64,000 nt of DNA from Fimbriimonadaceae bacterium (lineage in GTDB: Bacteria; Armatimonadota; Fimbriimonadia; Fimbriimonadales; Fimbriimonadaceae), in NCBI GenBank assembly GCA_019454145.1, contig CP075366.1, forward strand, positions 661,564-725,563. Reading direction: 5' to 3'. Numbering within the stretch: position 1 is the stretch's first letter; every line of letters starts with the position of its first letter. The translations under genes were made by a program, and so were the position numbers. Positions 45,384 through 53,621 of the stretch are shown here, piece after piece. Under the pieces are notes generated by a model. It saw only the letters and a program-made list of their open reading frames with translations. It did not search any database and was not told the origin of the DNA.

Positions 45384-45395
45384 AACCCTAGAATA
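45381..45395 (-). promoter_or_regulatory. -10 box abutting DinB-like gene start (leaderless-type)
   Basis: On the minus strand TATTCT (45395-45390) is followed by 6 nt and then the ATG. No Shine-Dalgarno sequence. Confidence 0.5.
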
Positions 45396-45416
45396 CACCC
45401 GTCTACTATTAAATTA

Positions 45417-45824
45417 CTAGCGCAAAAATGGATTCCGAGCGTGTTTCAGCGCAAAGCTCCAGAACACGGGCCACCAGGGCAGGTCGTTCATCACAAAAGT
45501 CCAAGCAAAAGCCAGCGGCAACTGCCCTTGCAGAATCGCCAAAACTCCACCAATCGGGCCAAGAGTTTTGCCGAGGAGCCCAATCCAAACAAAGTTTCCG
45601 TACCGCTCTGGATCACGGGCAATGTAGTAATAGCCAAGCCCGTAAACCATCACCATCATTCCTACCCCCGACCAAATCGGCAAAAATGTCGGGCGTTCCA
45701 TTCCGATGAGATCAAAGTACTGCCCCGGGAAAATCGAAACCAGCCCGCCCCAAACAAGGTTATAGATTGCCGCCGCATAGAACCACTTGCGATAAAACAC
45801 ATAAGGGTCGCGATCTTCGGTCAT
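45417..45824 (-). CDS. small four-helix membrane protein
   Basis: This 135-residue protein has four hydrophobic helices and many aromatic residues (FYRKWFYAAAIYNLVWGGLV, then a GMMVMVYGLGYYYIARDP segment). No family name comes to mind; similar small DoxX-like or alkyl-hydroperoxidase-neighbour proteins exist. It is divergent from the next membrane-protein gene, with only 23 nt between the two start codons. Confidence 0.65.
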   Translation of the reverse strand: MTEDRDPYVFYRKWFYAAAIYNLVWGGLVSIFPGQYFDLIGMERPTFLPIWSGVGMMVMVYGLGYYYIARDPERYGNFVWIGLLGKTLGPIGGVLAILQGQLPLAFAWTFVMNDLPWWPVFWSFALKHARNPFLR

Positions 45825-45836
45825 GATGGTCTACGA

Positions 45837-45850
45837 TACACTAAGCCATG
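45837..45850 (+). promoter_or_regulatory. -10 box abutting start of 45848 gene (leaderless-type)
   Basis: TACACT at 45837-45842, then 5 nt, then ATG. No Shine-Dalgarno sequence. Confidence 0.4.
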
Positions 45851-46492
45851 TATCCGGAGCGACCAACCCCAGAACGTCCGCAACTCATTCGTTCTCGAAA
45901 CAAGGGCGGTTTGGAAACTCCCCTCGCTGGGCGAATCTGGCGCGAAACCCGGCTTATCTTTGCGCCACCTGCTTGGTACGATACTCTCACTTACGCCTGC
46001 TTGGTTTTTGGCGTCGTAGCGTTTTTCGGTTCATTTGTGGGGCTCAACATTCTCATTCTTGGCCCAGAAGTTCTTGTATGGACTGGCCCTCTCGTGTTCT
46101 TTTCTGGACTCTGGGGACAACTCAGTAGTGAACGCATGACATGCGACACGCGCGCGAAATCTTACGCTCGACGCGAAGGCCAAGGATTATTCAAACGCAT
46201 TGTCCGCGGGTCGCTGGCGGAACTGGATGCGGTAGTTCTGCTTGCTGAACAAGACCCAACGCCCACTCTTGGCGGTCAAATGGTGGTTTACCGGCTGGTA
46301 CTCCACTGGAAGCACAACAAAGAGCCTCTGCTCATCATCGGCACTGAGCGTCATGTGCTTTCCACCGGGATGAACCTCAACGCAAAGGCTGGACACATTG
46401 CTCACAATGGGGCACGCTGGGCCAGCATTCTCGGGTTGCCGTTTTACGACAATTCTTATTTTCACAGCCCAGAGCCGCTTCGTGTTCTCTAG
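45848..46492 (+). CDS. membrane protein of unknown function
   Basis: The 214 residues begin with a proline- and arginine-rich N-terminus. Two adjacent membrane helices at about 46-68 and 72-92 (LTYACLVFGVVAFFGSFVGL and ILGPEVLVWTGPLVFFSGLW) follow, then a soluble beta-rich cytoplasmic domain of about 120 residues with TPTLGGQMVVYRLVLHW. No family is recognised. It reads away from the small membrane-protein and DinB-like genes. Confidence 0.6.
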   Translation: MYPERPTPERPQLIRSRNKGGLETPLAGRIWRETRLIFAPPAWYDTLTYACLVFGVVAFFGSFVGLNILILGPEVLVWTGPLVFFSGLWGQLSSERMTCDTRAKSYARREGQGLFKRIVRGSLAELDAVVLLAEQDPTPTLGGQMVVYRLVLHWKHNKEPLLIIGTERHVLSTGMNLNAKAGHIAHNGARWASILGLPFYDNSYFHSPEPLRVL

Positions 46493-46538
46493 TCCCAAAT
46501 CACTCCCGAACCTCGTACTTCTCAAGCCTGAGTTCAAG

Positions 46539-46553
46539 TAAACTCAAGCAGTG
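46539..46553 (+). promoter_or_regulatory. -10 box abutting start of a 51-codon gene (leaderless-type)
   Basis: TAAACT at 46539-46544, then 6 nt, then GTG. No Shine-Dalgarno sequence. Confidence 0.45.
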
Positions 46554-46706
46554 GGTAAGAATCTCGCATTTCTCGCCGTCGGCGTCGCGGTTGGTTTCCT
46601 TCTTTCCAAGGTGATCGACAAAGTGATTGAGCAGAGTCAAGACGCTCATGCTCTCGCCGACAATATTGATCAGAAGCTCGAACTTCTCGAAGGTCAACTC
46701 GCATAA
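46551..46706 (+). CDS. short membrane-anchored protein, 51 residues
   Basis: GTG-started frame in an otherwise empty 256-nt gap. The product begins MGKNLAFLAVGVAVGFLLSK (one N-terminal membrane helix), then has a charged amphipathic helix rich in D, E, Q and K with leucines in heptad spacing. This YtxH-like layout (glycine-zipper helix plus cytoplasmic coil) is sensible for a real protein. A TAAACT box sits exactly where the other leaderless genes here have theirs. Function unknown. Confidence 0.6.
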   Translation: MGKNLAFLAVGVAVGFLLSKVIDKVIEQSQDAHALADNIDQKLELLEGQLA

Positions 46707-46736
46707 TCGGCGGGTGATTTTTCGGTAGTTCTCTAG

Positions 46737-46751
46737 TAGACTATTTGTATG
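46737..46751 (+). promoter_or_regulatory. -10 box abutting cyclophilin start (leaderless-type)
   Basis: TAGACT at 46737-46742, then 6 nt, then ATG. No Shine-Dalgarno sequence. Confidence 0.45.
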
Positions 46752-47285
46752 CTTTCAGCTTGCCTTGCCGCCGCTTTACTGATGCCAACTCAAGAATTGA
46801 ACCACGTTGAATTCATTGTTGATGGTCGCGGCTCATTCACTATCGAACTAGATCGGCAGTCTGCCCCGCTGACCTGCAAGCATTTTCAGTGGCTAATTGA
46901 GCAAAAAGTGTACGACGGAATGTTGTTCCACCGCAAAGTCAATGGCTTTGTCCTGCAAACCGGCGACCCGACTTCAAAAGCTGTGTTGCCGAGCGAAGCT
47001 CGTGTCAAACCCGGTGAGCATGGCGGAACCGAAGGATTAGGCGAAGAAGCGTTTGGCCCAACTATCCCGTTCGAAAAATCTCCGCTCAGCCACGTAAAAG
47101 GCACTCTCGGAATAGCTCTCGAATCTCCGGGTGACAACAGCGGCAGCAGCCACTTTTTCATCAATCTGGCCGACAACAAGCGGTTGGATGGCAAGTATGT
47201 GGCGTTCGGAAAAATCTCTAGCGGTTGGGATGTCATCGAAAAATGCCAGCGTGGCGATCTCATTCGCTCGGCGCGGATGAAGTAA
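46749..47285 (+). CDS. cyclophilin-type peptidyl-prolyl isomerase
   Basis: A 178-residue protein. A short uncharged hydrophobic N-terminus (MLSACLAAALLMPTQ) precedes a cyclophilin domain with MLFHRKVNGFVLQTGDPTS (catalytic arginine in FHR), GTLGIALESPGDNSGSSHFFINL and KYVAFGKISSGWDVIEKC. It is probably exported and speeds prolyl isomerisation in the envelope. An LSAC stretch at residues 2-5 is too near the start to be a lipobox. The gap after it holds palindromic repeats. Confidence 0.88.
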   Translation: MLSACLAAALLMPTQELNHVEFIVDGRGSFTIELDRQSAPLTCKHFQWLIEQKVYDGMLFHRKVNGFVLQTGDPTSKAVLPSEARVKPGEHGGTEGLGEEAFGPTIPFEKSPLSHVKGTLGIALESPGDNSGSSHFFINLADNKRLDGKYVAFGKISSGWDVIEKCQRGDLIRSARMK

Positions 47286-47301
47286 ATATTCCGTTAATGC
47301 G

Positions 47302-47361
47302 CTAACTAACTCTCGTCCCCCCATTCTGGGGAGGAACTAAAGGAGGAGTTTAGCCAGTTAG
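47302..47361. repeat. palindromic repeat, copy 1
   Basis: CTAACT (47302-47307) and AGTTAG (47356-47361) bracket a hairpin of CCCC and GGGG around ATTCT (47317-47331), followed by GGAGGAGTTT. It matches the reverse complement of the element at 47441-47477 with several differences. It lies in the gap 47286-47558, which has no gene. Confidence 0.6.
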
Positions 47362-47440
47362 TCGGCAATCGCCGAAAGTATTAGCGGCAAATTTTTACTC
47401 CCTTTGTTGTTAACTACGATAAAAATCAAGGTCTCAGATT

Positions 47441-47477
47441 AACCCCTCCCTTCATCCCTCCCCAGAATTGGGGAGGG
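47441..47477. repeat. palindromic repeat, copy 2 (inverted)
   Basis: AACCCCTCCC is followed by a perfect 9-bp stem, CCCTCCCCA (47456-47464) and TGGGGAGGG (47469-47477), with loop GAAT. It is an inverted, diverged copy of the element at 47302-47361; both share ATTCTGGGGAGG when aligned. Confidence 0.65.
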
Positions 47478-47558
47478 AAATTTCATAAATCCGTGTCTCC
47501 TTAAAGTGGCCCGGGATTCAACGCTGGGTTCGGTATTCTCCGAGGTTAGGAAGATTCA

Positions 47559-48443
47559 ATGTCCGTACTGGTCAATAAAAACACAAAAGTCGTTATCGCC
47601 GGAATGACCGGAAAAGAAGGCAGTTTTCATGCAGAGCAAATGCTCAAGTACGGCACTCAGGTAGTTGGCGGTGTGACCCCAGGCAAAGGCGGGCAGCAAC
47701 ATCTTGGACTTCCTGTTTTTGATACGATGCACGAAGCCGTTGCCAAAACCGGCGCAGATGCTTGTTTGATTTTCGTTCCGGCTCCATTTGCCGCTGACTC
47801 CGTATTAGAAGCCGAAGACGCAGGCATTCCATTCATCACTTTGATTACAGAAGGCGTTCCCGTCGCCGATATGACTCACGTCGTTAATAAGCTCAAAACG
47901 AACGGAACTTCCCGACTTCTCGGCGGTAACTGCGCGGGCATCATCACTCCTGAGGAATGCAAGATGGGCATCATGCCCGGTCACATCTTTAAGAAGGGGC
48001 CAATCGGAATGGTCAGCCGCTCCGGCACATTGACCTACGAAGTCGCTTGGGAACTCACCCGCGCTGACCTTGGACAAACCACCTGCGTCGGCATTGGTGG
48101 CGATCCAGTGATCGGCACCCGGTTTATCGACACGCTGGAAATGTTCGAAAACGATCCCGAAACCAAGGCAGTTGTGATGATCGGCGAAATCGGCGGAACT
48201 GATGAAGAAGCCGGTGCAGCGTTCATCAAAGAACACATGACCAAGCCAGTAGTCGCATTTATTTCGGGACGAACCGCACCTCCAGGCAAACGAATGGGCC
48301 ACGCGGGTGCGATCATCAGTGGCGGATTAGGAACTCCCCAATCTAAAGTTGATTCGCTCATAGATGCTGGCGCAAAGGTGGCCGACACCACCGCGCAAAT
48401 CGCCGAAATGGTGAAAGAATCTCTCGTCGCCGCCGGAGTTTAG
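47559..48443 (+). CDS. sucD: succinate--CoA ligase, alpha subunit
   Basis: A 294-residue protein of normal length. It has the CoA-binding Rossmann part ([19 protein letters not shown]), [26 protein letters not shown] and the phospho-histidine H248 in [14 protein letters not shown]. It forms succinyl-CoA in the TCA cycle with SucC. sucC is not adjacent and not in the window, unlike the usual sucCD operon. AGGAAG precedes the ATG. The gene is bracketed by palindromic repeats on both sides. Confidence 0.95.
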   Translation: MSVLVNKNTKVVIAGMTGKEGSFHAEQMLKYGTQVVGGVTPGKGGQQHLGLPVFDTMHEAVAKTGADACLIFVPAPFAADSVLEAEDAGIPFITLITEGVPVADMTHVVNKLKTNGTSRLLGGNCAGIITPEECKMGIMPGHIFKKGPIGMVSRSGTLTYEVAWELTRADLGQTTCVGIGGDPVIGTRFIDTLEMFENDPETKAVVMIGEIGGTDEEAGAAFIKEHMTKPVVAFISGRTAPPGKRMGHAGAIISGGLGTPQSKVDSLIDAGAKVADTTAQIAEMVKESLVAAGV

Positions 48444-48452
48444 TTTTAACTT

Positions 48453-48494
48453 CCCCTCTCTGTTTCAATGGAGAGGGGATTAAGGGGTGAGGTG
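48453..48494. repeat. palindromic repeat, copy 3
   Basis: CCCCTCTC (48453-48460) and GAGAGGGG (48471-48478) form an 8-bp stem with a 10-nt loop, followed by ATTAAGGGGTGAGGTG. It is similar in form to the two elements before sucD. Its GAGGTG end is directly before the next start codon and could serve as ribosome-binding site. Confidence 0.65.
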
Positions 48495-48728
48495 ATGCCG
48501 GATTCCAAGACTTCCCAAACGCAAAGGCTGAACCGCTTAATCCGCACCACCGTCAGCGTCGCAATCGGGATACTCCTCGCGGTTCTTCTTCAAAAAATGG
48601 TGTGGTACTACCATATCTTTCCCCGGTATCCGATTCTGCCGAGCCTGTTCTTTTTCGTAGCGTTTATGGTTCTTTACTTCTACATAGATCGTAGAATCAT
48701 GCAAGGGACACATTCGGATGAAGCTTGA
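48495..48728 (+). CDS. small two-helix membrane protein
   Basis: I start at the ATG at 48495 (MPDSKTSQTQRLNRLI), since the longer frame runs into a repeat. The 77-residue product has helices at about 19-35 (VSVAIGILLAVLLQKMVWYY) and 46-65 (LPSLFFFVAFMVLYFYI). No family is recognised. Its end overlaps the start of the cysteine desulfurase gene by 11 nt, so it is probably co-translated. Confidence 0.55.
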   Translation: MPDSKTSQTQRLNRLIRTTVSVAIGILLAVLLQKMVWYYHIFPRYPILPSLFFFVAFMVLYFYIDRRIMQGTHSDEA

Positions 48729-49767
48729 AAACTACTTTGATAATGCGGCGACTACCGCCCTTCATCCTACAGTCAAAGAAGCCATGCTCCCCTGGATGGG
48801 CGAGTGGTTCGGGAATCCTCATTCATTGCATAGCTGGGGTTCTCGGGCAAAGAATGCGGTTGAGCAAGCAAGAGCAAAGATTGCCGAGCTACTGCAAGCC
48901 GAAGACCCGAGCCAGATTATCTTCACCAGCGGCGCAACTGAAAGTTGCAACACAATGCTCAGCCTTCTATCGCCGAAGGATACAGCGGTTTCGCCTTTTG
49001 AGCATTCTGCGATTCGCGTTCCTGCCGCACAGAAAGGTTTTACTCTGATACCAAATATGGGCTTTTCGCTGAGTTCATCAGCCCACAACCAAGTAATTAC
49101 TTCCTGTTGCAACGAAACAGGAGCGATCCTCACAAGCGAGGCAACTTGGTACTCGGATATCACTCAAACTGCCGGAAAGCTTCCATTCAATCTTGAGGAT
49201 ACGGAAGCGGCTGCGTTTTCTGCGCACAAATTCCATGGCCCTATGGGTGTAGGCGGGCTTTTTATTAAAGACCCGAACGACTTGAATGAATCGAATGCAC
49301 ACCAAGTCGGGGGCGGGCAGGAGCAAGGTCGCCGATCAGGCACACTCAACGTACCAGGAATCGTTGGGATGGCAAAAGCTTTAGAAATCGCGCTTGAGAA
49401 CCAGCAGGCCAATCTCAATCATGCAACTGAACTTCGTCACATCATCACAGATGAGCTTCGCTCGGTGAGCCACATCACCTTCAACGATGCGCCAGTGCAA
49501 TCCCCGTTCATCCTCAGCATCACCATCCCTGGACTGGTTGCACAAGCCTTAGTCATTGATATGGATCGTCTCGGATTTGCGATTTCTTCTGGTGCCGCTT
49601 GCAGCAGCCAATCCACTCAGCCAAGCCCCGTTCTAAAGGCCCTGGGCAAAACGGATGCAGAGGCACTTGCCACCATTCGCGCAAGTTTTGCGTACTATAA
49701 CACCAGAGACTCCGCATTTGAACTCGCTACTCAACTCAAAAGTGCTATTAGTTCGCTCCGAAATTGA
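48718..49767 (+). CDS. cysteine desulfurase (NifS/IscS-like)
   Basis: A 349-residue class V aminotransferase-fold protein. NYFDNAATTALHP is at the start, the PLP lysine is K171 in FSAHKFHGPMGVGG, QEQGRRSGTLNVPGIVG follows, and the catalytic Cys295 is in ISSGAACSSQS. It moves sulfur from cysteine for Fe-S cluster or tRNA thiolation. It is about 40 residues shorter than IscS, with losses in the middle of the chain. No iscU or mnmA gene adjoins. Confidence 0.85.
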   Translation: MKLENYFDNAATTALHPTVKEAMLPWMGEWFGNPHSLHSWGSRAKNAVEQARAKIAELLQAEDPSQIIFTSGATESCNTMLSLLSPKDTAVSPFEHSAIRVPAAQKGFTLIPNMGFSLSSSAHNQVITSCCNETGAILTSEATWYSDITQTAGKLPFNLEDTEAAAFSAHKFHGPMGVGGLFIKDPNDLNESNAHQVGGGQEQGRRSGTLNVPGIVGMAKALEIALENQQANLNHATELRHIITDELRSVSHITFNDAPVQSPFILSITIPGLVAQALVIDMDRLGFAISSGAACSSQSTQPSPVLKALGKTDAEALATIRASFAYYNTRDSAFELATQLKSAISSLRN

Positions 49768-49888
49768 ACTTAAGCAACCTCAGGACCCATGCAACTTAAA
49801 TGAAGTCGCTTACGTCAGAGAACTTGGCACGACTTGTGTGGGACATTCATTGCGAACCGACCCACTGAGATTTTTCGCCCGAACCCCC

Positions 49889-49917
49889 TTGACACGGCAC
49901 CCGTCCTCTGTTAAGTT
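49889..49917 (+). promoter_or_regulatory. promoter upstream of rpoD
   Basis: TTGACA (49889-49894), a 17-bp spacer and TAAGTT (49912-49917). This is the best consensus -35 in the window. It implies a leader of roughly 110 nt. The rest of the gap 49768-50031 shows only the short frame noted at 49980. Confidence 0.65.
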
Positions 49918-49979
49918 AATGAGGACAATAAGGTTCTCATCGAGCGATTGATTGAGCGTGGATCAACGAAAGAAGCAAT

Positions 49980-50057
49980 ATGCAAAAGAATCGTTTGATC
50001 TCGGTTTGTGCGTCTCTAAAAGGAAAAGCAGTTGAGTGTGAATTTAGTGGAAGATAA
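49980..50057 (+). CDS. possible 25-codon upstream ORF overlapping rpoD start
   Basis: ATG at 49980 opens a 25-residue frame (begins [10 protein letters not shown]) ending at a TAA (50055-50057) one base before an in-frame rpoD ATG at 50059. It could regulate rpoD by coupled re-initiation, or be chance. No homology is recognised. Confidence 0.25.
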   Translation: MQKNRLISVCASLKGKAVECEFSGR

Positions 50058-51174
50058 GATGCCCACCCAAGTAAAACGAGGCAAAGCGATTACCGTGCGT
50101 ACGCACAGCCGCCATGCCTACATTGATACCAGCAAGCACATGATTGATGATGCTGAGCCGGTAGAAGATGATTTGCTGGAGGTGGAAGAAGAAGAGGAAG
50201 AAGATGATTCTGGCTCTACTACGCAGCGAGACGAAGGTGAAGAACTTGAAATGTGGATGCGGCAAACTCGCCGCGCACACCTCTTAACCCCTGGTCAAGA
50301 AGAAGACCTGGCTAAGAAAGTCCAAGCTAAAGATCTCGCTGAGCAAGATAAGTGGAGCCGCGTCGCCGAACTTCTCAACCTTCCCAAGGATCACGAATTT
50401 ACCGACTTCGAACGCAAAGACGTTATGAAGACCGGTACCAAGGCAAAGCAACAACTGATCGAAAGCAACTTGCGATTGGTTGTTTCGATTGCCAAAAAGT
50501 ACAACGCTCGCGGTATTCCCCTCGCTGACCTCATTCAAGAAGGCAACCTCGGTTTGATCCGCGCCGTTGAAAAGTTTGACTGGCGAAAAGGTTTCCGGTT
50601 CAGCACCTACGCAACCTGGTGGATTCGACGGGCTATCGCTCGGGCGATCATCAACCAAGGCCGCACTGTGCGAATCCCAGTTTACGTTGCAGAACTCATC
50701 AACAAAGTGATGAAAACGGCAAACAGCCTGCAACAAGAACTGCACCGCGAACCTACTCCGGAAGAAGTTGCCGAGCGAGTCGGAATGGCCGCAGACCGCG
50801 TTCAAGAAATGATGCGCGTCGCGGTTGAACCGCTCTCGCTGGAAACTCCGGTCGGTGAAAAGGACAACAGTTCAATTGGAGACTTCATCCCGAGCACGGG
50901 TATGCCGACTCCACAAGATGTGACCACCAACCTCATACGACGTGAAGAAATTGACGGCATTCTTGGTCGGCTCACCAGCCGCGAACGAGACGTTGTTCGA
51001 CTTCGGTTTGGACTTGACGATGGTCGAAGCCGTACTTTGGAAGAAGTCGGCAGCGCACTTAACGTCACCCGCGAACGAGTTCGACAGATCGAACTCCGCG
51101 CGATGAAGAAACTTCGCCATATCGGTCAAGAACTCGCATCGCAGGGGTTTACGATTACTCCAAGCCCGAACTAA
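50032..51174 (+). CDS. rpoD: primary RNA polymerase sigma factor (RpoD/SigA)
   Basis: A group 1 sigma-70 of about 380 residues. A short acidic N-terminal region stands in place of full region 1.1. Region 2 has [34 protein letters not shown] and [17 protein letters not shown], region 3 has [15 protein letters not shown], and region 4 has [17 protein letters not shown] and [18 protein letters not shown]. It directs housekeeping transcription. The TTG at 50032 has AAGGA 7 nt upstream; GTG at 50038 and ATG at 50059 are alternatives. A hairpin without T-tract follows 9 nt after the stop. Confidence 0.95.
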   Translation: MSVNLVEDKMPTQVKRGKAITVRTHSRHAYIDTSKHMIDDAEPVEDDLLEVEEEEEEDDSGSTTQRDEGEELEMWMRQTRRAHLLTPGQEEDLAKKVQAKDLAEQDKWSRVAELLNLPKDHEFTDFERKDVMKTGTKAKQQLIESNLRLVVSIAKKYNARGIPLADLIQEGNLGLIRAVEKFDWRKGFRFSTYATWWIRRAIARAIINQGRTVRIPVYVAELINKVMKTANSLQQELHREPTPEEVAERVGMAADRVQEMMRVAVEPLSLETPVGEKDNSSIGDFIPSTGMPTPQDVTTNLIRREEIDGILGRLTSRERDVVRLRFGLDDGRSRTLEEVGSALNVTRERVRQIELRAMKKLRHIGQELASQGFTITPSPN

Positions 51175-51183
51175 AAATATGTG

Positions 51184-51215
51184 TGAGCACGTGTCTGCAA
51201 TCGGACGCGTGCTCA
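51184..51215 (+). other. 12-8-12 hairpin after rpoD
   Basis: TGAGCACGTGTC (51184-51195) pairs with GACGCGTGCTCA (51204-51215; one G-U) around an 8-nt loop, starting 9 nt after the rpoD stop. No T-tract follows. Same geometry as at 18982 and 26100. Confidence 0.6.
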
Positions 51216-51227
51216 AAATATCTACTA

Positions 51228-52286
51228 ATGGCTGGCAAATCGCTCGCAAAAAATAAGCACATCAACGAAGGTAAATCCGTTGGGAATGATCTGGTTGAAG
51301 GAAACGTAGCACTTGTTGACATTTTGGGCTTCAAGGGCATTTGGCAAAGACATAGTCCTGCTTCTGTATTAGAGACTATTGATAGCCTACGTCGATCATT
51401 GGATACACTTGTTCAACAAAATGATAAACCATTTGTGTATCATTTGCCACTTATTAATGAGGATGAGAAACAAAATATCACTCACAAAAGAGATGAAAAA
51501 GGAAGAGTTCGATTAACACGAATCGAAGATCGCACCGCGCACTTTCAATACGCTATTATTTCCGATACTATTATGCTTTCATATGTAGGAAGTAGTGAAA
51601 ATGATATTAATGGTCGCCTAAAACTTGGCGTATTGATCAATGAAATACAAAATGCTCTGTTGAGGTCAAGCCCGCGATTATTACTCAGAGGTTGCATTAC
51701 AGCTGGCAAATATGCTCTAAGGGACTCAACAATACTCGGTCCAGCCATAGATGATTCCGCACAACTGTATGAGCAATCAGAAGCGGCCGTTGTTTGGGTA
51801 AACCCTAACACACGTTTTTATTGTCATTCTGGCCCCTACGATAAAGAACAGTGGCGATATCAAAATTACTCACCAATAGCAAAAGAAAATGCAGATTTAG
51901 CTAATCTCATTGACGGGCGATTACTGCCTGACATACCGATTAAGCTTAAAGGCGGCCTTGTTATCTCAGCCCACGTAGTTTGCCCTTTCTGGGGATCATT
52001 TGACAGCCATTACAAGCAACTATACAAGGCATTCCAGTCTAAAACAATTACGACAAGTATCGCCGCTAAAGTACATGCTACTCTTGAACATACTAGAATA
52101 TGTGAACAAAGGCTTAAAGACATAACTGGAAACCCTAATATCTCATCTTTAACTAAATATCGTAAGGGTCGCAACTATGATATTCTGTCTTTTTGGGACA
52201 AAGAAATCAAAGAAGATAGAGCCGTCGTGAGTCGTGTATTGAGCAGAGGTGCCTTTTGTAATGAGGAAGTTTGGTTGGATAAGTAA
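51228..52286 (+). CDS. orphan nucleotidyl-cyclase-like protein, AT-rich
   Basis: I start at the ATG at 51228; an earlier GTG (51183) lies at the foot of the rpoD hairpin. The 352-residue protein has VALVDILGFK with D31 at the end of a first strand, YAIISDTIMLSY with D113, and LLLRGCITAGKY followed by LGPAIDDSAQLYEQSEAAVVWV. This order resembles the class III cyclase fold (two metal aspartates, then an RG-x-GxA/G strand). A product cannot be assigned. Base and codon use are visibly more AT-rich than neighbours, with AGA, ATA and TTA codons, suggesting recent gain. It stands alone between rpoD and hisD, and no effector gene adjoins. Confidence 0.5.
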   Translation: MAGKSLAKNKHINEGKSVGNDLVEGNVALVDILGFKGIWQRHSPASVLETIDSLRRSLDTLVQQNDKPFVYHLPLINEDEKQNITHKRDEKGRVRLTRIEDRTAHFQYAIISDTIMLSYVGSSENDINGRLKLGVLINEIQNALLRSSPRLLLRGCITAGKYALRDSTILGPAIDDSAQLYEQSEAAVVWVNPNTRFYCHSGPYDKEQWRYQNYSPIAKENADLANLIDGRLLPDIPIKLKGGLVISAHVVCPFWGSFDSHYKQLYKAFQSKTITTSIAAKVHATLEHTRICEQRLKDITGNPNISSLTKYRKGRNYDILSFWDKEIKEDRAVVSRVLSRGAFCNEEVWLDK

Positions 52287-52292
52287 GAAAAA

Positions 52293-53621
52293 CTAAAATA
52301 CCTTCAGCCTAACTGATCCGCCCCGACCGTGCATCGGGAATCCTTCCATTTCACCAAACCGCTCAATGACCGGGCTGAGTTCTGTCAAATCGGATTCAGT
52401 CAGCATCGAAATTGACTGCACTTTCAGGAAGTCCATCACGTTTACGGGAGAACCAAACCGACCGGAGCCCGCCGTCGGCAAAGTGTGTGAAGGACCGCTG
52501 ACAAAATCACCCGCGCTTTGTGGAGTGTTCGGCCCGATGAGAATACATCCGCAATTCACCACGCCTTGCGCCACCTTGCCCGCATCCGCGCAATGAATCG
52601 AAAGGTGTTCTGGCGCAAAAGCATTGATCACCTCAATCGCTTGTTCATCGGATTCCACAAGTACACACACTCCATGATCGTGCAAAGCCGAGCGCATAAT
52701 CTGCTCGCGTTCTGCCCCAATCAAAAGTTGCTCAACCGCGGTCAAAACTGAATCAGCGACTTCTTGACCGCGACAGATGAGAACTCCAACATTATCTTCT
52801 GCATGTTCAACTTGCGTCAGTAGGTCAATAGCCGACGCCTTTGGAGAGCAAACACCATCGGTGTAAACCGCAACTTCGCTTGGGCCAGCGTAAGAATCCA
52901 ATCCAACACTTCCCCACAGTTGACGTTTGGCTTCATTGACATAGCTGTTTCCTGGACCAACAACCTTATCTACCCGCGCAAGCTCTGCACAACCTAGAGC
53001 CATCACTGCGACGGCCGAGGCCCCACCCGCTTTGATCACTAGATCAACTTCCAATTCTCGGCAAGCCACCAAAACCGCAGGATCAATCGTGCCATCAGCG
53101 CGCGGTGGGGTTGCGACGATCACACGTTCAACACCTGCTACTTTGGCTGGCAGAACGTTCATGATCACGCTGCTCGGGTAAGTGCCTTTTCCACCAGGAA
53201 CGTAGACACCAACCGAACTAAGCGGCAACATCCGCTGGCCCTCGTAGCCTGTGTCCTCTGCGTCCTCAATGGCATCCATCCGCCAGCCCCAGCCGAGGTC
53301 AAGTTCATCCCAACCTTCAGTGAGGGTTGAAAGCTGGACTTTGTGAAAATCCCGGACTCGCTCAATCGAAGTTTGGATTGCCTCGAAATATTGGGGGGCG
53401 ATACTCGCTGAACTTAGTTCTTCCTCAGTGACAATTACTGAATTCAGTTCTGGCGCATCAAACCGCCGAGTTTGTCGAGCGACTGCCTCAAGCCCTTCTC
53501 GTTCGACCTCTGCAATGATTGAAGCAACTGTGCTCACAAGTTGCGAATCGTATTTGGGCCGACGGTTCATCCAACGGCTAAGCCGCTCATCGCCAAAACC
53601 GTAGACCGGAAGTAGGCTCAA
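52293..53621 (-). CDS. hisD: histidinol dehydrogenase
   Basis: A 442-residue HisD. It has VYVPGGKGTYPSSVIMNVLPA, DKVVGPGNSYVNEAKRQLWG, DSYAGPSEVAVYTD, FAPEHLSIHC, and the active-site GPSHTLPTAGSGRFGSPVNV. It oxidises histidinol to histidine in two NAD-dependent steps. The start is TTG within a TTGA overlap with the gltX stop (53618-53621), with GGAG 8 nt upstream. No other his biosynthesis gene adjoins; a HisC-like gene is about 14 kb away. Confidence 0.95.
   Translation of the reverse strand: MSLLPVYGFGDERLSRWMNRRPKYDSQLVSTVASIIAEVEREGLEAVARQTRRFDAPELNSVIVTEEELSSASIAPQYFEAIQTSIERVRDFHKVQLSTLTEGWDELDLGWGWRMDAIEDAEDTGYEGQRMLPLSSVGVYVPGGKGTYPSSVIMNVLPAKVAGVERVIVATPPRADGTIDPAVLVACRELEVDLVIKAGGASAVAVMALGCAELARVDKVVGPGNSYVNEAKRQLWGSVGLDSYAGPSEVAVYTDGVCSPKASAIDLLTQVEHAEDNVGVLICRGQEVADSVLTAVEQLLIGAEREQIMRSALHDHGVCVLVESDEQAIEVINAFAPEHLSIHCADAGKVAQGVVNCGCILIGPNTPQSAGDFVSGPSHTLPTAGSGRFGSPVNVMDFLKVQSISMLTESDLTELSPVIERFGEMEGFPMHGRGGSVRLKVF

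Noticed and set aside
47286-47558. tRNA or small structured RNA in the gap before sucD
   Set aside because: No cloverleaf or T-loop sequence was found; the hairpins match each other as repeats instead.
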